This document shows positions 51,713 through 60,167 of a stretch of DNA of 64,000 nt, piece by piece. How positions within the stretch are numbered: the first letter of the stretch is position 1; the number at the start of each line of letters is the position of its first letter. The translations under genes were made by a program, and so were the position numbers. Below the pieces are notes generated by a model. The model had not been told where the DNA came from. It was given only the letters and a program-made list of their open reading frames with translations, and did not search any database. Source of the stretch: JACMQX01 sp040385105 (GTDB taxonomy: Bacteria > Pseudomonadota > Gammaproteobacteria > Burkholderiales > Burkholderiaceae_C). The stretch spans positions 116,523-180,522 of the forward strand of contig JAZKHY010000013.1 in assembly GCA_040385105.1 (NCBI GenBank), given 5' to 3'.

Positions 51713-52750
51713 ATGACCCCCACCGACACTGCCTCTGACACTGCCCGAACCTCCGGCGCCTTGCGCGCCGGCCTGGAAGCCTTCATCGGCGTCCTGTCCG
51801 CCCTGCTGCTCTTTGCCCTGATGCTGGCCGCCCCGCCGGCCAGCGCACAGGAGCCCTACCCTTCACGCCCGATCCGGCTCGTGGTGGGCTTCCCGCCGGG
51901 CGGCTCCACCGACGTGCTCGCCCGCATCTTCGCCACCCGCCTGTCGGAGCAGATGCCCCAGCGCGTGACCATCGACAACCGTCCCGGCGCGGGGGCCAAC
52001 GTTGCCGCCGACAACGTCGCCAAGTCACCGCCTGATGGCTACTCGGTGCTGTTCACCCATGTGGCCACACACGGCATCGGCCCTGCGGTGTATCCAAAGC
52101 TGCCGTTCGACCCGATCCGCGACTTCAAGCCGGTGTCGCTGCTCGCAACCTCGCCGCTGGTGCTGCTGACCCACAACAAGGTGCCGGCCAACAACATGGC
52201 GGAGCTGGCGCAGTGGGCCAAAACCATCAACCGGCCGCTGACCATCGGCTACCCGGGCAACGGCACCTCGGGCCACCTGTCGTCGGCACTGCTGGCGATG
52301 AAGTCCGGCCTGAACCTCACCCTGGTGCCGTACAAGGGCGGTGCACCCGCCACGCAGGACTTGCTGGGCGGGCAGATCGACCTGCTGTTCGACCCGCTGA
52401 ACTCCGCCATCCAGCAGGTGCGCGGCGGCATGGCCAAGGCGCTGGGCGTCACCTCCGAAGAGCGCAATGCAGCCATGCCCGAGACGCCCAGCCTCGCAGA
52501 CAGCATGCCCGGCTTCCGCGTGCTCACCTGGTTCGGCATGGTGGTGCCGGCCGGCACGCCGCAGCCCATCGTGGACCGGCTGGCGGCCGAGAGCGCGGCA
52601 GCGGTGAACAACCCCGGCCTGCGCAAGCAGCTGGTCGACATGGGCATGACGCCCGCCACCTCCACACCCGCCCAGTTCGGCGACTGGATCCGCAAGGAGA
52701 TCGACCACTGGGGTGTGGTGGCCAAAGGCGCCAACATCAAGCTCGAATAA
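51713..52750 (+). CDS. Bug-family periplasmic receptor
   Basis: A 345-residue TctC-like receptor with a rather long N-terminal export segment (hydrophobic FIGVLSALLLFALMLAAPPASAQ... cleaved after ASA). Motifs: YPSRPIRLVVGFPPGGSTDVLAR, NRPGAGANVAADNVAK and LPFDPIRDFKP. ATG 51713 is preferred over 51701 because GGAG is 7 nt upstream. Ferredoxin and ferredoxin-reductase genes follow (20-bp gap, then 1-nt overlap), so uptake and redox genes are co-transcribed. Confidence 0.9.
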   Translation: MTPTDTASDTARTSGALRAGLEAFIGVLSALLLFALMLAAPPASAQEPYPSRPIRLVVGFPPGGSTDVLARIFATRLSEQMPQRVTIDNRPGAGANVAADNVAKSPPDGYSVLFTHVATHGIGPAVYPKLPFDPIRDFKPVSLLATSPLVLLTHNKVPANNMAELAQWAKTINRPLTIGYPGNGTSGHLSSALLAMKSGLNLTLVPYKGGAPATQDLLGGQIDLLFDPLNSAIQQVRGGMAKALGVTSEERNAAMPETPSLADSMPGFRVLTWFGMVVPAGTPQPIVDRLAAESAAAVNNPGLRKQLVDMGMTPATSTPAQFGDWIRKEIDHWGVVAKGANIKLE

Positions 52751-52770
52751 GAACAGGCCAAGGAGACAAC

Positions 52771-53079
52771 ATGCCTTTCGTCGTGACAGAAAACTGCGAC
52801 GCCTGCCGCTACACCGAATGCGTGCAGGTCTGTCCGGTGGCGTGCTTCCACGCCGATGACACCATGCTCTACATCGACCCGGACCTGTGCATCGACTGCG
52901 GCGCCTGCGTGCCGCGCTGCCCGGTCAAGGCGATCTACGACGCCGCCGACCTGCCCGATGCACTGGCAGGCTGGGCGGCCATCAATGCCGAGCGGGCACC
53001 GGGCCTGCCGGTGATTTCAAAGCGCCAGGACCCACTGCCTGGTGCCGCGCAGAAGCGCGCCGCGCTGGGGCTGGCCTGA
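52771..53079 (+). CDS. Two-cluster (FdxA-like) ferredoxin
   Basis: A 102-residue ferredoxin. The N-terminal motif is CDACRYTECVQVCPV with the cysteine spacing seen in 7Fe ferredoxins; the second is the complete 4Fe-4S motif CIDCGACVPRCPVKAI. The C-terminal ~45 residues resemble the FdxA tail. AAGGAGA precedes ATG 52771. Its stop overlaps the start of a ferredoxin-NADP reductase gene (TGATG). It would carry electrons between NADPH and an oxidoreductase of the cluster. Confidence 0.88.
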   Translation: MPFVVTENCDACRYTECVQVCPVACFHADDTMLYIDPDLCIDCGACVPRCPVKAIYDAADLPDALAGWAAINAERAPGLPVISKRQDPLPGAAQKRAALGLA

Positions 53080-54425
53080 TGGACGGCATCACTGCTGAAT
53101 GTGCCGTTGTCGGGGCCGGGCCTGCCGGCTTTTACTGCGCGGAGGCACTGCTGCAGGCGCATGAAGGCCTGCGCGTGACGCTGGTCGAGCGGCTACCCGC
53201 CGCATTCGGCCTGGCCCGCTACGGCGTGGCGCCGGACCACCTCAAGCTCAAGCAGGTCTGCTCGGTGTTCGACCGCATCGCACAGCACCCGCGGCTGGCG
53301 CTGGCCGGGAATGTCGATGTGCCCGGCACGGTGCCGCTGCCGTTCCTGCGCGAGCAGTTCCATGCCGTCGTGCTGGCCACCGGCGCGCCGCAGGCCCGCA
53401 GCCTCGGCATCGAAGGCGAAGGCCTGCCCGGCAGCCACAGCGCCGCCCGGTTCGTCGCCTGGTACAACGGGCATCCCGATGCGGCCGACTTTACGCCCGA
53501 CCTCAGCTGCGAATCCGCGGTGGTCGTGGGCCAAGGCAACGTGGCGCTGGACATTGCGCGGGTGCTGCTGCTGCCGCCGGAGCGCCGCCATGCATCCGAC
53601 ATGGCCACGCATGCACTGCAGGCGCTTGCCCGCAGCAGCGTGCGCACCGTGCATGTGGTGGGCCGGCGCGGGCCGTGGGCCACCCGCTTTTCAGTCAAGG
53701 AGCTGCGCGAGTTCGAGCAGCTTGAAGGCGTCAGCCTGCACATCCACGCCGGTGCCGGCCTTTCAGGCGAGACCATGCCGCCCGGCGTGGACGATGCCGC
53801 GCGGCAGGCGGGTGAATTCTTCAGGCGACACGCCGCAGCCGGCCCCCAGCTGGCCGGCGACACGCCCGCTGCGGGCCGCAGCGTGCACTTTCATTTCGGC
53901 CTTGCGCCCACGCGGCTGGCCGGCAGGCTGGCCGTCGAGTCGGCGCATTTCAGCACTGCCGCAGGCAGCGGCTCGCCGCAGGGTGGCGTCTGCCTGCCAT
54001 GCGGCCTGTTTGTCCGCAGCATCGGCACGGTGAGCGCCGGCATGCACGGTCTGGGGCAGGACCCGGCCAGCGGTGCGATTGCCAACCACGAAGGGCAGGT
54101 GCTGGATGAGGACAACCGGCCTGTGGACGGGCTCTTCGTCACCGGCTGGGCCCGGCGCGGCGCCACCGGCGTGATCGGCAGCAACCGTGACGACGGCAGC
54201 GAAGTCGCGGCGAAGGTGCTGGCCTGGCTGGACCAATGCAAAGGTGAAAGGCGCCACGGGCCCGCCGCACTGCAGGCCCTGCTGGCCATGCGCTCGCACA
54301 CCCTGCTGGACCAGCCGGGCTGGGCCCGCATCGATGCCGCCGAGCGCGCGGCAGGCGCTGCCGCAGGCCGGCCGCGGGTGAAGCTGGTGAGGGTGCAGGA
54401 GCTGCTCGCCGCCGCAGCGGGGTAG
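53079..54425 (+). CDS. Adrenodoxin-reductase-type ferredoxin--NADP reductase
   Basis: A 448-residue flavoprotein of the FprA/adrenodoxin reductase family. FAD-binding AVVGAGPAGFYCAEALL at the N-terminus, ERLPAAFGLARYGVAPDH, NADP-binding VVVGQGNVALDIARVLL, and the C-terminal TGWARRGATGVIGSNRDD. It transfers electrons between NADPH and ferredoxin. Translationally coupled to the ferredoxin gene by a 1-nt overlap. Length is normal for the family. Confidence 0.92.
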   Translation: MDGITAECAVVGAGPAGFYCAEALLQAHEGLRVTLVERLPAAFGLARYGVAPDHLKLKQVCSVFDRIAQHPRLALAGNVDVPGTVPLPFLREQFHAVVLATGAPQARSLGIEGEGLPGSHSAARFVAWYNGHPDAADFTPDLSCESAVVVGQGNVALDIARVLLLPPERRHASDMATHALQALARSSVRTVHVVGRRGPWATRFSVKELREFEQLEGVSLHIHAGAGLSGETMPPGVDDAARQAGEFFRRHAAAGPQLAGDTPAAGRSVHFHFGLAPTRLAGRLAVESAHFSTAAGSGSPQGGVCLPCGLFVRSIGTVSAGMHGLGQDPASGAIANHEGQVLDEDNRPVDGLFVTGWARRGATGVIGSNRDDGSEVAAKVLAWLDQCKGERRHGPAALQALLAMRSHTLLDQPGWARIDAAERAAGAAAGRPRVKLVRVQELLAAAAG

Positions 54426-54440
54426 GCAATGGGAGGCACA

Positions 54441-54463
54441 GGGAGGCAGCCGGCCTGCCTCCC
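54441..54463. terminator. Hairpin between convergent operons
   Basis: GGGAGGCAG and CTGCCTCCC form a perfect 9-bp stem with a CCGGC loop between the ferredoxin reductase gene and the convergent NTF2-like gene. No T-run; probably a bidirectional terminator. Confidence 0.55.
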
Positions 54464-54478
54464 GCCAGGCGGCCCGGT

Positions 54479-54850
54479 TCAGGCTGTCTGCGTGTACACC
54501 TTGCTGACGATCTGCCAGCGCCCGCCGGTCTTGAGCAGGCACAGGTAATCCACAAACTGCTTGTCGATGATGGACACGCCCACCTTGGCCAGCGCACAGG
54601 CCTCGCCGTTGAGTTCAGCCTGGAAAACTTCATCATGGCGCGGCGCCTTGACGCTGGCGGGCGGCACGCGCTGCGCCAGCATGGCGCGGTAGTCGTCGCG
54701 GCTGATTACCACATGCTCGCTGCCACGCATGGTCTGCAGCTGCGCGCTGGGCGCGAACAGGCCGTCGAACTTGTCGAGGTCGCAGTGGTAGATCACGTCA
54801 AAGTATTGCTGGAGGGCCGTTTGCAGGGCTTGCGGGATGCTGGTGGTCAT
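54479..54850 (-). CDS. NTF2-like (SnoaL/DUF4440-type) protein
   Basis: A 123-residue cone-fold protein. Typical are an N-terminal helix with LQQYFDVIYHCDLDKFDGLFAP, then ISRDDYRAMLAQR, and the C-terminal strand GGRWQIVSKVYTQT. Such proteins are small enzymes (isomerase, cyclase, dehydratase) or ligand binders. ATG 54850 is chosen; the longer frame upstream lies in the preceding gene. It is the last gene of the operon NIPSNAP-dapA-like-Mo enzyme-NTF2, suggesting a step in the same pathway. Confidence 0.85.
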   Translation of the reverse strand: MTTSIPQALQTALQQYFDVIYHCDLDKFDGLFAPSAQLQTMRGSEHVVISRDDYRAMLAQRVPPASVKAPRHDEVFQAELNGEACALAKVGVSIIDKQFVDYLCLLKTGGRWQIVSKVYTQTA

Positions 54851-54869
54851 GATTGTTCCTGTGATGTTG

Positions 54870-57137
54870 CTATGCAGGGTTTGCAGGGGATGCATCCGGC
54901 ACCACGCGGCAGACGGCAACGCGCAGCGGCCAGGTGCCGTAGGCGGCGTCGCAGCCGGCCGTCTCGTCGCCCAGCAGCGTGTTGACGTTGCTGGTGAAGA
55001 TGCCGAACAGCTGCGGTGCTTCGCCCGGTGCCTCGGGGTACCACCAGCGTTCGGCATCGACGGTGCCGGGCGCCACGTCAGCCGTCACGGCGAGCTTCTG
55101 GCGCACGCGGCCTCGCGGGGTTTCAAGCCAGATCCACTGGCCGTCGGCAAGGCCCATGGCGGCAGCGGTGCCCGGATTCATTTTCGTGAGCGGCTCCGGG
55201 TGCTTGCGGCGCAGCGACGGCACCTGCCGGTGGTCGCTGTGGGTCATCTGCAGGCTGGTCGCGCCGGAGGTCAGGCGCAGCGGCCAGGCCGCATCCGGAT
55301 CGCCGCGGGTATCCGGCAGGTGGTCAGGCAACGGGTCGTAGCCGCAGGCCTCTAGGATGGACGACGCCAGCTCCACCCTGCCGGACGGGGTGCCGAAGCC
55401 CAGCGGCGTGCCATCAGGCGTGTTGCGCTGGTGGTCGGCGGGGATGCAGTCGTTGATCCAGTTGCGGCTGCGGCCGGAGAGCTCGTCAAAGTCGATTCCG
55501 GCGGGCGCGAGCATCGCGTCCCAGACGCCTTCAAGGCTCGCCGGGAAATAGTCGCCCAGGCCCAGCCGCTGCGCCAGGCCCTGCACCAGAGAGTGGTCGT
55601 CGCGCCGCTCGTGCAAAGGGTCCATCGCGCGGCGCGTGGCCAGCACCATGCCGTTCTGGCCGGCGACGTACATGTAGGACTTCTCGATCCAGTGCGCGGC
55701 CGGCAGCACCCAGTCGGCCAGCATGGCCGTGGGCGTCATGAACATCTCATGCACCGCCAGCGACTTGAGTTTGGGCGACATCAGCGCGTCATGCGTGCGG
55801 TGCGCGTCCGGCAGCGCCGCCATCGAGTTGGTGTGCTGCACCAGCAGCGTGCGCACCGGGTACGGCTCTTCATGCGCAATCGCATGCAACAGCGACGGCG
55901 GATGCGCCAGGCCGCAGTAGGTGGCGCTCATCGCGCGGGCATGGTTGGGCCACAGCCGCGCATTGGCCGCGCTCATGCGGTCATAGCCCTCGGACAGCAG
56001 GCGGAAATGCTGTGCCCCGAGGCGCTTGGCGCGCTGCGCGGGCGGCAGCGCGTCGTAGAGTTCAACGTCCACCTTCGACAGGATCTTCTCCGGCGGCCCC
56101 AGCAGCCGGTTGGCGCCGCGCCGGTTCAGGTTGCCGCTCACGGCCATCAGGCAGCATTTGGCGCGCTCGAAGTTCATGGCGTTCACGCCCATGCCGTTGG
56201 GCAGGCCCTGCGACATCAGCGCCGGCCCCTGCGTGCAATAGGCGCGCGTGCAGGCCACGATGTCGGCTGCGGCCAGGCCGGTGATGCCGGCCACATGCTC
56301 CGGCGTGAAAGGCCTGACGCGCGCGGCAAGCGCCTCGAAGCCGGTTGTCCACTGGCTGATGAAGCCCTGGTCGACCCAGCCTTCGGCAATGGCGATGTGG
56401 ATCATGCCAAGGGCCAGCGCCGCATCCGTGCCGGGGCGCACCTGCAGCCACAGGTCGGCGTTCTTCGCCTCCGCCGTGCGGTACGGGTCAATGACGATGA
56501 GCTGCGCGCCTGCGCGTTTGGCGTCCAGCAGCTTGCCCCAGAGCGGCGCATTGGATGCCGACGGCCGGTGGCTCCAGACCAGCACGGTCTTTGTTTCGCC
56601 CGCCACAGGGTCGGGCGTGGCAGGGCCGAAGCCGAAGGTCAGCGCCTCTGCCTCAAGCTTGGGGCCGGCGCAGATGAAGCCCATGCCCGCACTGTTCGGG
56701 CTGCCCAGCAGGTTCAGCAGGCGGATGGCCGCGCCCTGATCCGGCCCGTGGAAGGTGCCGTAGAGGTAGCCGATGGCTTCAGGGCCGATCTCGGCGATGG
56801 CGTCCTGCATGCGCGCCGCGATGTCGTCCAGCGCATCGTCCCAGCTGGCGCGCTCCCAACGGCCCTCGCCCCGCGCGCCCACACGGCGCAGCGGGTGGTT
56901 GATGCGGCCCGGGTTCTCGTGGTATTCAATCGCGGCCCGGCCGCGCGGACAGATGAAGCCTTTGGAGGCCGGGTGGTCCGGGTCGCCGCGCACCGCCACC
57001 GGGCGGCCTTCCTGCATCGTCAGCACCACGCCGCAGCGCGCGGAGCAGTGGCAGCAGACGCTGCGGTGCTCCGACGTGGCACCTGCCGTGGCTGCGGGTG
57101 TGGCTGCGGGTGTGCCGGGACTTGCGCGGGTATCCAT
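54870..57137 (-). CDS. Molybdopterin-dependent oxidoreductase (BisC/formate dehydrogenase-like)
   Basis: A 755-residue DMSO-reductase-superfamily enzyme. The N-terminal 4Fe-4S site is CCHCSARCG followed by C of FICPRGRA. A candidate molybdenum ligand is the cysteine in GMGFICAGPKLEAE. The bis-MGD binding parts are seen in VLVWSHRPSASNAP, DPYRTAEAKNAD and the C-terminal domain (LTKMNPGTAAAMGLADGQWIWLETPRG). It has no twin-arginine signal, so it is cytosolic and may take electrons from the neighbouring ferredoxin. Redox role in the cluster is inferred; substrate unknown. Confidence 0.85.
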   Translation of the reverse strand: MDTRASPGTPAATPAATAGATSEHRSVCCHCSARCGVVLTMQEGRPVAVRGDPDHPASKGFICPRGRAAIEYHENPGRINHPLRRVGARGEGRWERASWDDALDDIAARMQDAIAEIGPEAIGYLYGTFHGPDQGAAIRLLNLLGSPNSAGMGFICAGPKLEAEALTFGFGPATPDPVAGETKTVLVWSHRPSASNAPLWGKLLDAKRAGAQLIVIDPYRTAEAKNADLWLQVRPGTDAALALGMIHIAIAEGWVDQGFISQWTTGFEALAARVRPFTPEHVAGITGLAAADIVACTRAYCTQGPALMSQGLPNGMGVNAMNFERAKCCLMAVSGNLNRRGANRLLGPPEKILSKVDVELYDALPPAQRAKRLGAQHFRLLSEGYDRMSAANARLWPNHARAMSATYCGLAHPPSLLHAIAHEEPYPVRTLLVQHTNSMAALPDAHRTHDALMSPKLKSLAVHEMFMTPTAMLADWVLPAAHWIEKSYMYVAGQNGMVLATRRAMDPLHERRDDHSLVQGLAQRLGLGDYFPASLEGVWDAMLAPAGIDFDELSGRSRNWINDCIPADHQRNTPDGTPLGFGTPSGRVELASSILEACGYDPLPDHLPDTRGDPDAAWPLRLTSGATSLQMTHSDHRQVPSLRRKHPEPLTKMNPGTAAAMGLADGQWIWLETPRGRVRQKLAVTADVAPGTVDAERWWYPEAPGEAPQLFGIFTSNVNTLLGDETAGCDAAYGTWPLRVAVCRVVPDASPANPA

Positions 57138-57144
57138 GGCTCTG

Positions 57145-58065
57145 CTAGAAGTTCAAGGCTCCGCGCGCGCCGGTCAGCAGGTCGCGCCAGTGCGCGTAGT
57201 CGGCGGCCTCCAGCGGCTGGATCGGCCGGCGCGGTGCGCCCACCGGCTTGCCCAGCGCCTTGAGCGCATCGTGGCAGGTGCGCACCAGGCCCCTGGACAT
57301 GGCGTATTCACTCAGCGGGCGGAAGGCCGCCTCAAGCCGCCGCGCCTCGGGCATCGAGGCCGGCTCGCCGAGCAGCGTCAGCAGCCGCCTGCACACGCCG
57401 GGCATGAAGTTGGCGCAGCCCGAGGCCCATGCATCGGCGCCCACCTGCATGGCTTCAAGCACTGTGTCGTCCCGGCCGGCGAACACCTTGAGCTTGCCGC
57501 CGGTGAGCCGCTTGACCTGGGCAATGCGCAGGATGTCGGGCGAGCTTTCCTTGAGGTAGCGCACGTTGTCCAGCCCGGCCAGCCGCGCGATAAGCGGCGG
57601 CAGCATGTCGATGCCGGTCAGGCGCGGGCTGTTGTAGATGGCCAGCGGGATGGAGATCGCATCATTGACCGCCTTGTAGTGCGCCAGCAGCTCGGCCTCG
57701 CCAAGCAGCCAGTAGCTGATGGGCACCACGAGCGCTGCCGACGCGCCGTGCGCCTGCGCATGCTCCGACAGGCGCACCGCCTCGGCCGTGCTGATGGCGC
57801 CCGTGCCCACCATCACCGGCACGCGCCCGGCCACGTGGGGCAGCGCCACCTCCACCACCCGTTTGCGCTCGGCCTCGGTGAAGGAGCCGATGGCGCCCGT
57901 GCTGCCGAACAGCGTGATGCCGTCGGCCCCGCCTGCGATCAGGTCGTCGATGTGGGACAGCAGCCGGGCTTCGTCAACCGATTCGTCCGGGGCCAGCGGG
58001 GTGATGGAAAAAGCGATGACGCCTTGCATCGGCGCGGGCGCTCTGGAGGGTTGTGTGCTGGGCAT
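57145..58065 (-). CDS. DapA-family aldolase/lyase 2
   Basis: A 306-residue DHDPS-family protein, paralogous to the one at 50569-51462 (shared TLFGSTGAIGSFTE-type loop, PVMxGTGAISTAEAVRLS and KESSPD). The Schiff-base lysine is K172 (LKESSPDILR), the tyrosine Y144 (LAIYNSPR). It lies 7 bp upstream of the molybdoenzyme gene on the same strand. Presence of two such enzymes suggests two aldol steps or two related substrates. Confidence 0.87.
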   Translation of the reverse strand: MPSTQPSRAPAPMQGVIAFSITPLAPDESVDEARLLSHIDDLIAGGADGITLFGSTGAIGSFTEAERKRVVEVALPHVAGRVPVMVGTGAISTAEAVRLSEHAQAHGASAALVVPISYWLLGEAELLAHYKAVNDAISIPLAIYNSPRLTGIDMLPPLIARLAGLDNVRYLKESSPDILRIAQVKRLTGGKLKVFAGRDDTVLEAMQVGADAWASGCANFMPGVCRRLLTLLGEPASMPEARRLEAAFRPLSEYAMSRGLVRTCHDALKALGKPVGAPRRPIQPLEAADYAHWRDLLTGARGALNF

Positions 58066-58125
58066 GGGGATATCTTTCGTGGCTTCTAAGGCGGGCTGGA
58101 TGGGGGGCTCGGTTGGCGGGGCGCG

Positions 58126-58440
58126 TCAGCGCAGCGGTGAAAACGGTGCGGGCAGCAGGATGCGCGACTCCTGCGACACCACCATGGGCCGCACCTGCAC
58201 CGCGTAAGCGTTCCAGCCCGGGTGCGCAGCGAGCGCGGCGCGGCGCTGCATGCGGTCGTTGAGGTCGGCATAGCCGGCCAGGATGACAAGCTGGTTCAGC
58301 GGACCGATCTCGGTGGAGAACACGCCGATCACATGGCCGAGCGTGGACTTGTAGATCGCGAAACCCTGGTCCTCGAAAAGCCGCAGGTAGTCCTTCATGC
58401 GGCCGGGCTGCAGGGTGTAGGTGCGCTGTTCAACAATCAT
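58126..58440 (-). CDS. NIPSNAP-family protein
   Basis: A 104-residue dimeric alpha-beta-barrel protein of the NIPSNAP family: MIVEQRTYTLQPGRMKDYL at the start, then GFAIYKSTLGHVIGVF and NQLVILAGYADLNDRMQRRA. These proteins are common in catabolic operons in Burkholderiales, with an unknown, possibly ligand-binding, role. It is the first gene of the minus-strand operon. An inverted repeat with GGAGCCAC lies 35-80 bp upstream. Confidence 0.88.
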   Translation of the reverse strand: MIVEQRTYTLQPGRMKDYLRLFEDQGFAIYKSTLGHVIGVFSTEIGPLNQLVILAGYADLNDRMQRRAALAAHPGWNAYAVQVRPMVVSQESRILLPAPFSPLR

Positions 58441-58476
58441 GGGGCATTCCTTGAGGATTCACTTTAGGCCGGTTGA

Positions 58477-58519
58477 TGGCTCCCCGCCAGTGCCAATTAC
58501 GGGACATTTTGAGGAGCCA
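58477..58519. promoter_or_regulatory. Inverted repeat TGGCTCC/GGAGCCA upstream of the NIPSNAP operon
   Basis: TGGCTCC (58477-58483) and GGAGCCA (58513-58519) flank 29 bp, between the mocR stop and the NIPSNAP start. The same element occurs in the mocR promoter region, so it is a candidate operator for the MocR protein. Confidence 0.5.
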
Positions 58520-58549
58520 CCCGGGGCCTGATGGCGGCCATCCGTCCCG

Positions 58550-60019
58550 TCAACGCAATGCCTGTGCCAGCGCGTTGACCCCGGCCACCACCTCGACCTC
58601 GTCCAGCGAGCCGTAACCCAGCAGCAGGCCGGCGCGCGGCGGCGTCCCGCTGTAGTACGGCGCGATGGAATAGACGCCGATGCCCTTGGCCGCCGCACGC
58701 TGCACGATGTCGTCGATCTGCGAGGCGGGCCGGTCGCGGAACCACAGCAGCACATGCAGCCCCGCGTTCTCGCCCTGCACGCTTACCGTGTCGCCAAAGG
58801 CCTTGTCCAGCGCCTTCAGCAGGGCCTGGCGGCGGGCCGCATTGCGGGTGCGCGAACGGCGCATGTGCCGCTCGAACTGGCCGCTCCTGATGAATTCCGT
58901 CAGCACCTCCTGGCCCATCAGCGAGGTGTGGCGGTCGGTCACCGCCTTGATGCGCTGAAGCGTTGCCGTGAGCGCGGGCGGCGCGATGATGTAGCCCAGC
59001 CGCAGCGACGGCGCGAGGATCTTGGAGAAGGTGCCGAGGTAGATCACCTGGCCGAAGGTGTCCAGCGACTGGATGGCCTCGATGGGCCGGCCGCTGTAGC
59101 GGTATTCGCTGTCGTAGTCGTCTTCGATCACATAGGCCTGCGAGCCATGCGCCCAGTGCAGGAAGGCCAGGCGGCGCGACAGCATCATCACGCCGCCGGT
59201 CGGGAACTGGTGTGAAGGCGTCACATAGGCCAGCTTGACGCGGTGCTGGATGCGCAGCACCCGCTCCATGTCCAGCCCTTCCGCATCCACCGGCACCGAC
59301 TCGATCTTCGCGCCCAGCGCCTGAAAGGCGGTGCGGGCGCCCGGGTAGGTCGGGTTCTCCATCAGCACCCTGTCCCCCGGGTCCACCAGCGCGCGGGCCA
59401 CGATGTCCAGCGCCTGCTGCGATCCGTTCACCACGATGACGTCGCCGGCCGAGCAGGTGATGCCGCGGTGCTCCCGCACATAGCGCACGATGGCCTCGCG
59501 CAGCGGCAGGTAGCCGGCTGGCTCTGCGTACATCAGCGAAGCCTTGTTCAGGCGGCGCAGGCGCTGGGCCGTGAGGGCGCGCCACTCGTCGGCCGGAAAG
59601 TCCTGCAGGTTCGGCGCGCCGTAGCGGAAGTCAATGCGCAGCTTCGGGTCAGCGGGCTTGAGGCTCGCACTGTCGGCGCCGACCACCCGGCGCGCGTATT
59701 CCGAGAGCTGGCGCGGGCTGCTGCGCGGCGACTCGCCGGCCTGCCGGGCCACCTCCTTGCGCACCGCCAGCGCCTCGTCCGGGCTGCGCGCCGCCACATA
59801 GGTGCCCGCACCGAGCCGGGACTCGATATAGCCCTCGGCAAGCAGCTGCTCATAGGCCTGCAGCACCGTGTTGCGCGACACGCCCATCTCTGCGGCCAGG
59901 TCACGGGTGGAGGGCAGCCGGTGCTCGGGCAGCAGCGTGCGCGCCAGGATGGCCGTGCGGATGCTGCGGTACAGCTGGGTGTAGAGCGAGCCCTGGCGGT
60001 CAAGGGAAGGAAGCATCAT
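58550..60019 (-). CDS. MocR-type GntR regulator with aminotransferase domain
   Basis: A 489-residue regulator. The N-terminal GntR winged helix reads LYTQLYRSIRTAILARTLLP, then STRDLAAEMGVSRNTVLQAYEQL. The C-terminal fold-type-I aminotransferase domain keeps the PLP lysine (about K333, GTFSKILAPSLRLGY) and VIEDDYDSEYRY. Such regulators sense PLP or an amino compound and usually control a divergent gene. GGAG lies upstream of the tandem ATGs at 60019/60016; the more distal ATG at 60052 is less likely. It is divergent from an FMN split-barrel gene. Confidence 0.9.
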   Translation of the reverse strand: MMLPSLDRQGSLYTQLYRSIRTAILARTLLPEHRLPSTRDLAAEMGVSRNTVLQAYEQLLAEGYIESRLGAGTYVAARSPDEALAVRKEVARQAGESPRSSPRQLSEYARRVVGADSASLKPADPKLRIDFRYGAPNLQDFPADEWRALTAQRLRRLNKASLMYAEPAGYLPLREAIVRYVREHRGITCSAGDVIVVNGSQQALDIVARALVDPGDRVLMENPTYPGARTAFQALGAKIESVPVDAEGLDMERVLRIQHRVKLAYVTPSHQFPTGGVMMLSRRLAFLHWAHGSQAYVIEDDYDSEYRYSGRPIEAIQSLDTFGQVIYLGTFSKILAPSLRLGYIIAPPALTATLQRIKAVTDRHTSLMGQEVLTEFIRSGQFERHMRRSRTRNAARRQALLKALDKAFGDTVSVQGENAGLHVLLWFRDRPASQIDDIVQRAAAKGIGVYSIAPYYSGTPPRAGLLLGYGSLDEVEVVAGVNALAQALR

Positions 60020-60109
60020 GGCGCAACTCCTGCGTGGCCCTGTCAAATTCATAAAAAGCGGTACTTTTCAGGGGCCGATTAAAGCACCATGATCCACCTG
60101 AACGCAATC

Positions 60110-60145
60110 GTGGCTCCTTCAGATTTCTGCAAAAAAGGGAGCCAC
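60110..60145. promoter_or_regulatory. Candidate MocR operator
   Basis: GTGGCTCC (60110-60117) and GGAGCCAC (60138-60145) form a perfect 8-bp inverted repeat with a 20-bp spacer, in the 148-bp region between mocR and the divergent split-barrel gene. It ends 22 bp before the latter's start codon. Confidence 0.6.
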
Positions 60146-60167
60146 TCCAACCAAAGGAAACAAGGAC

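Noticed and set aside
55431..57263. 610-codon open frame antisense to the molybdopterin oxidoreductase
   Set aside because: Shadow frame; the minus-strand gene has full cofactor motifs.
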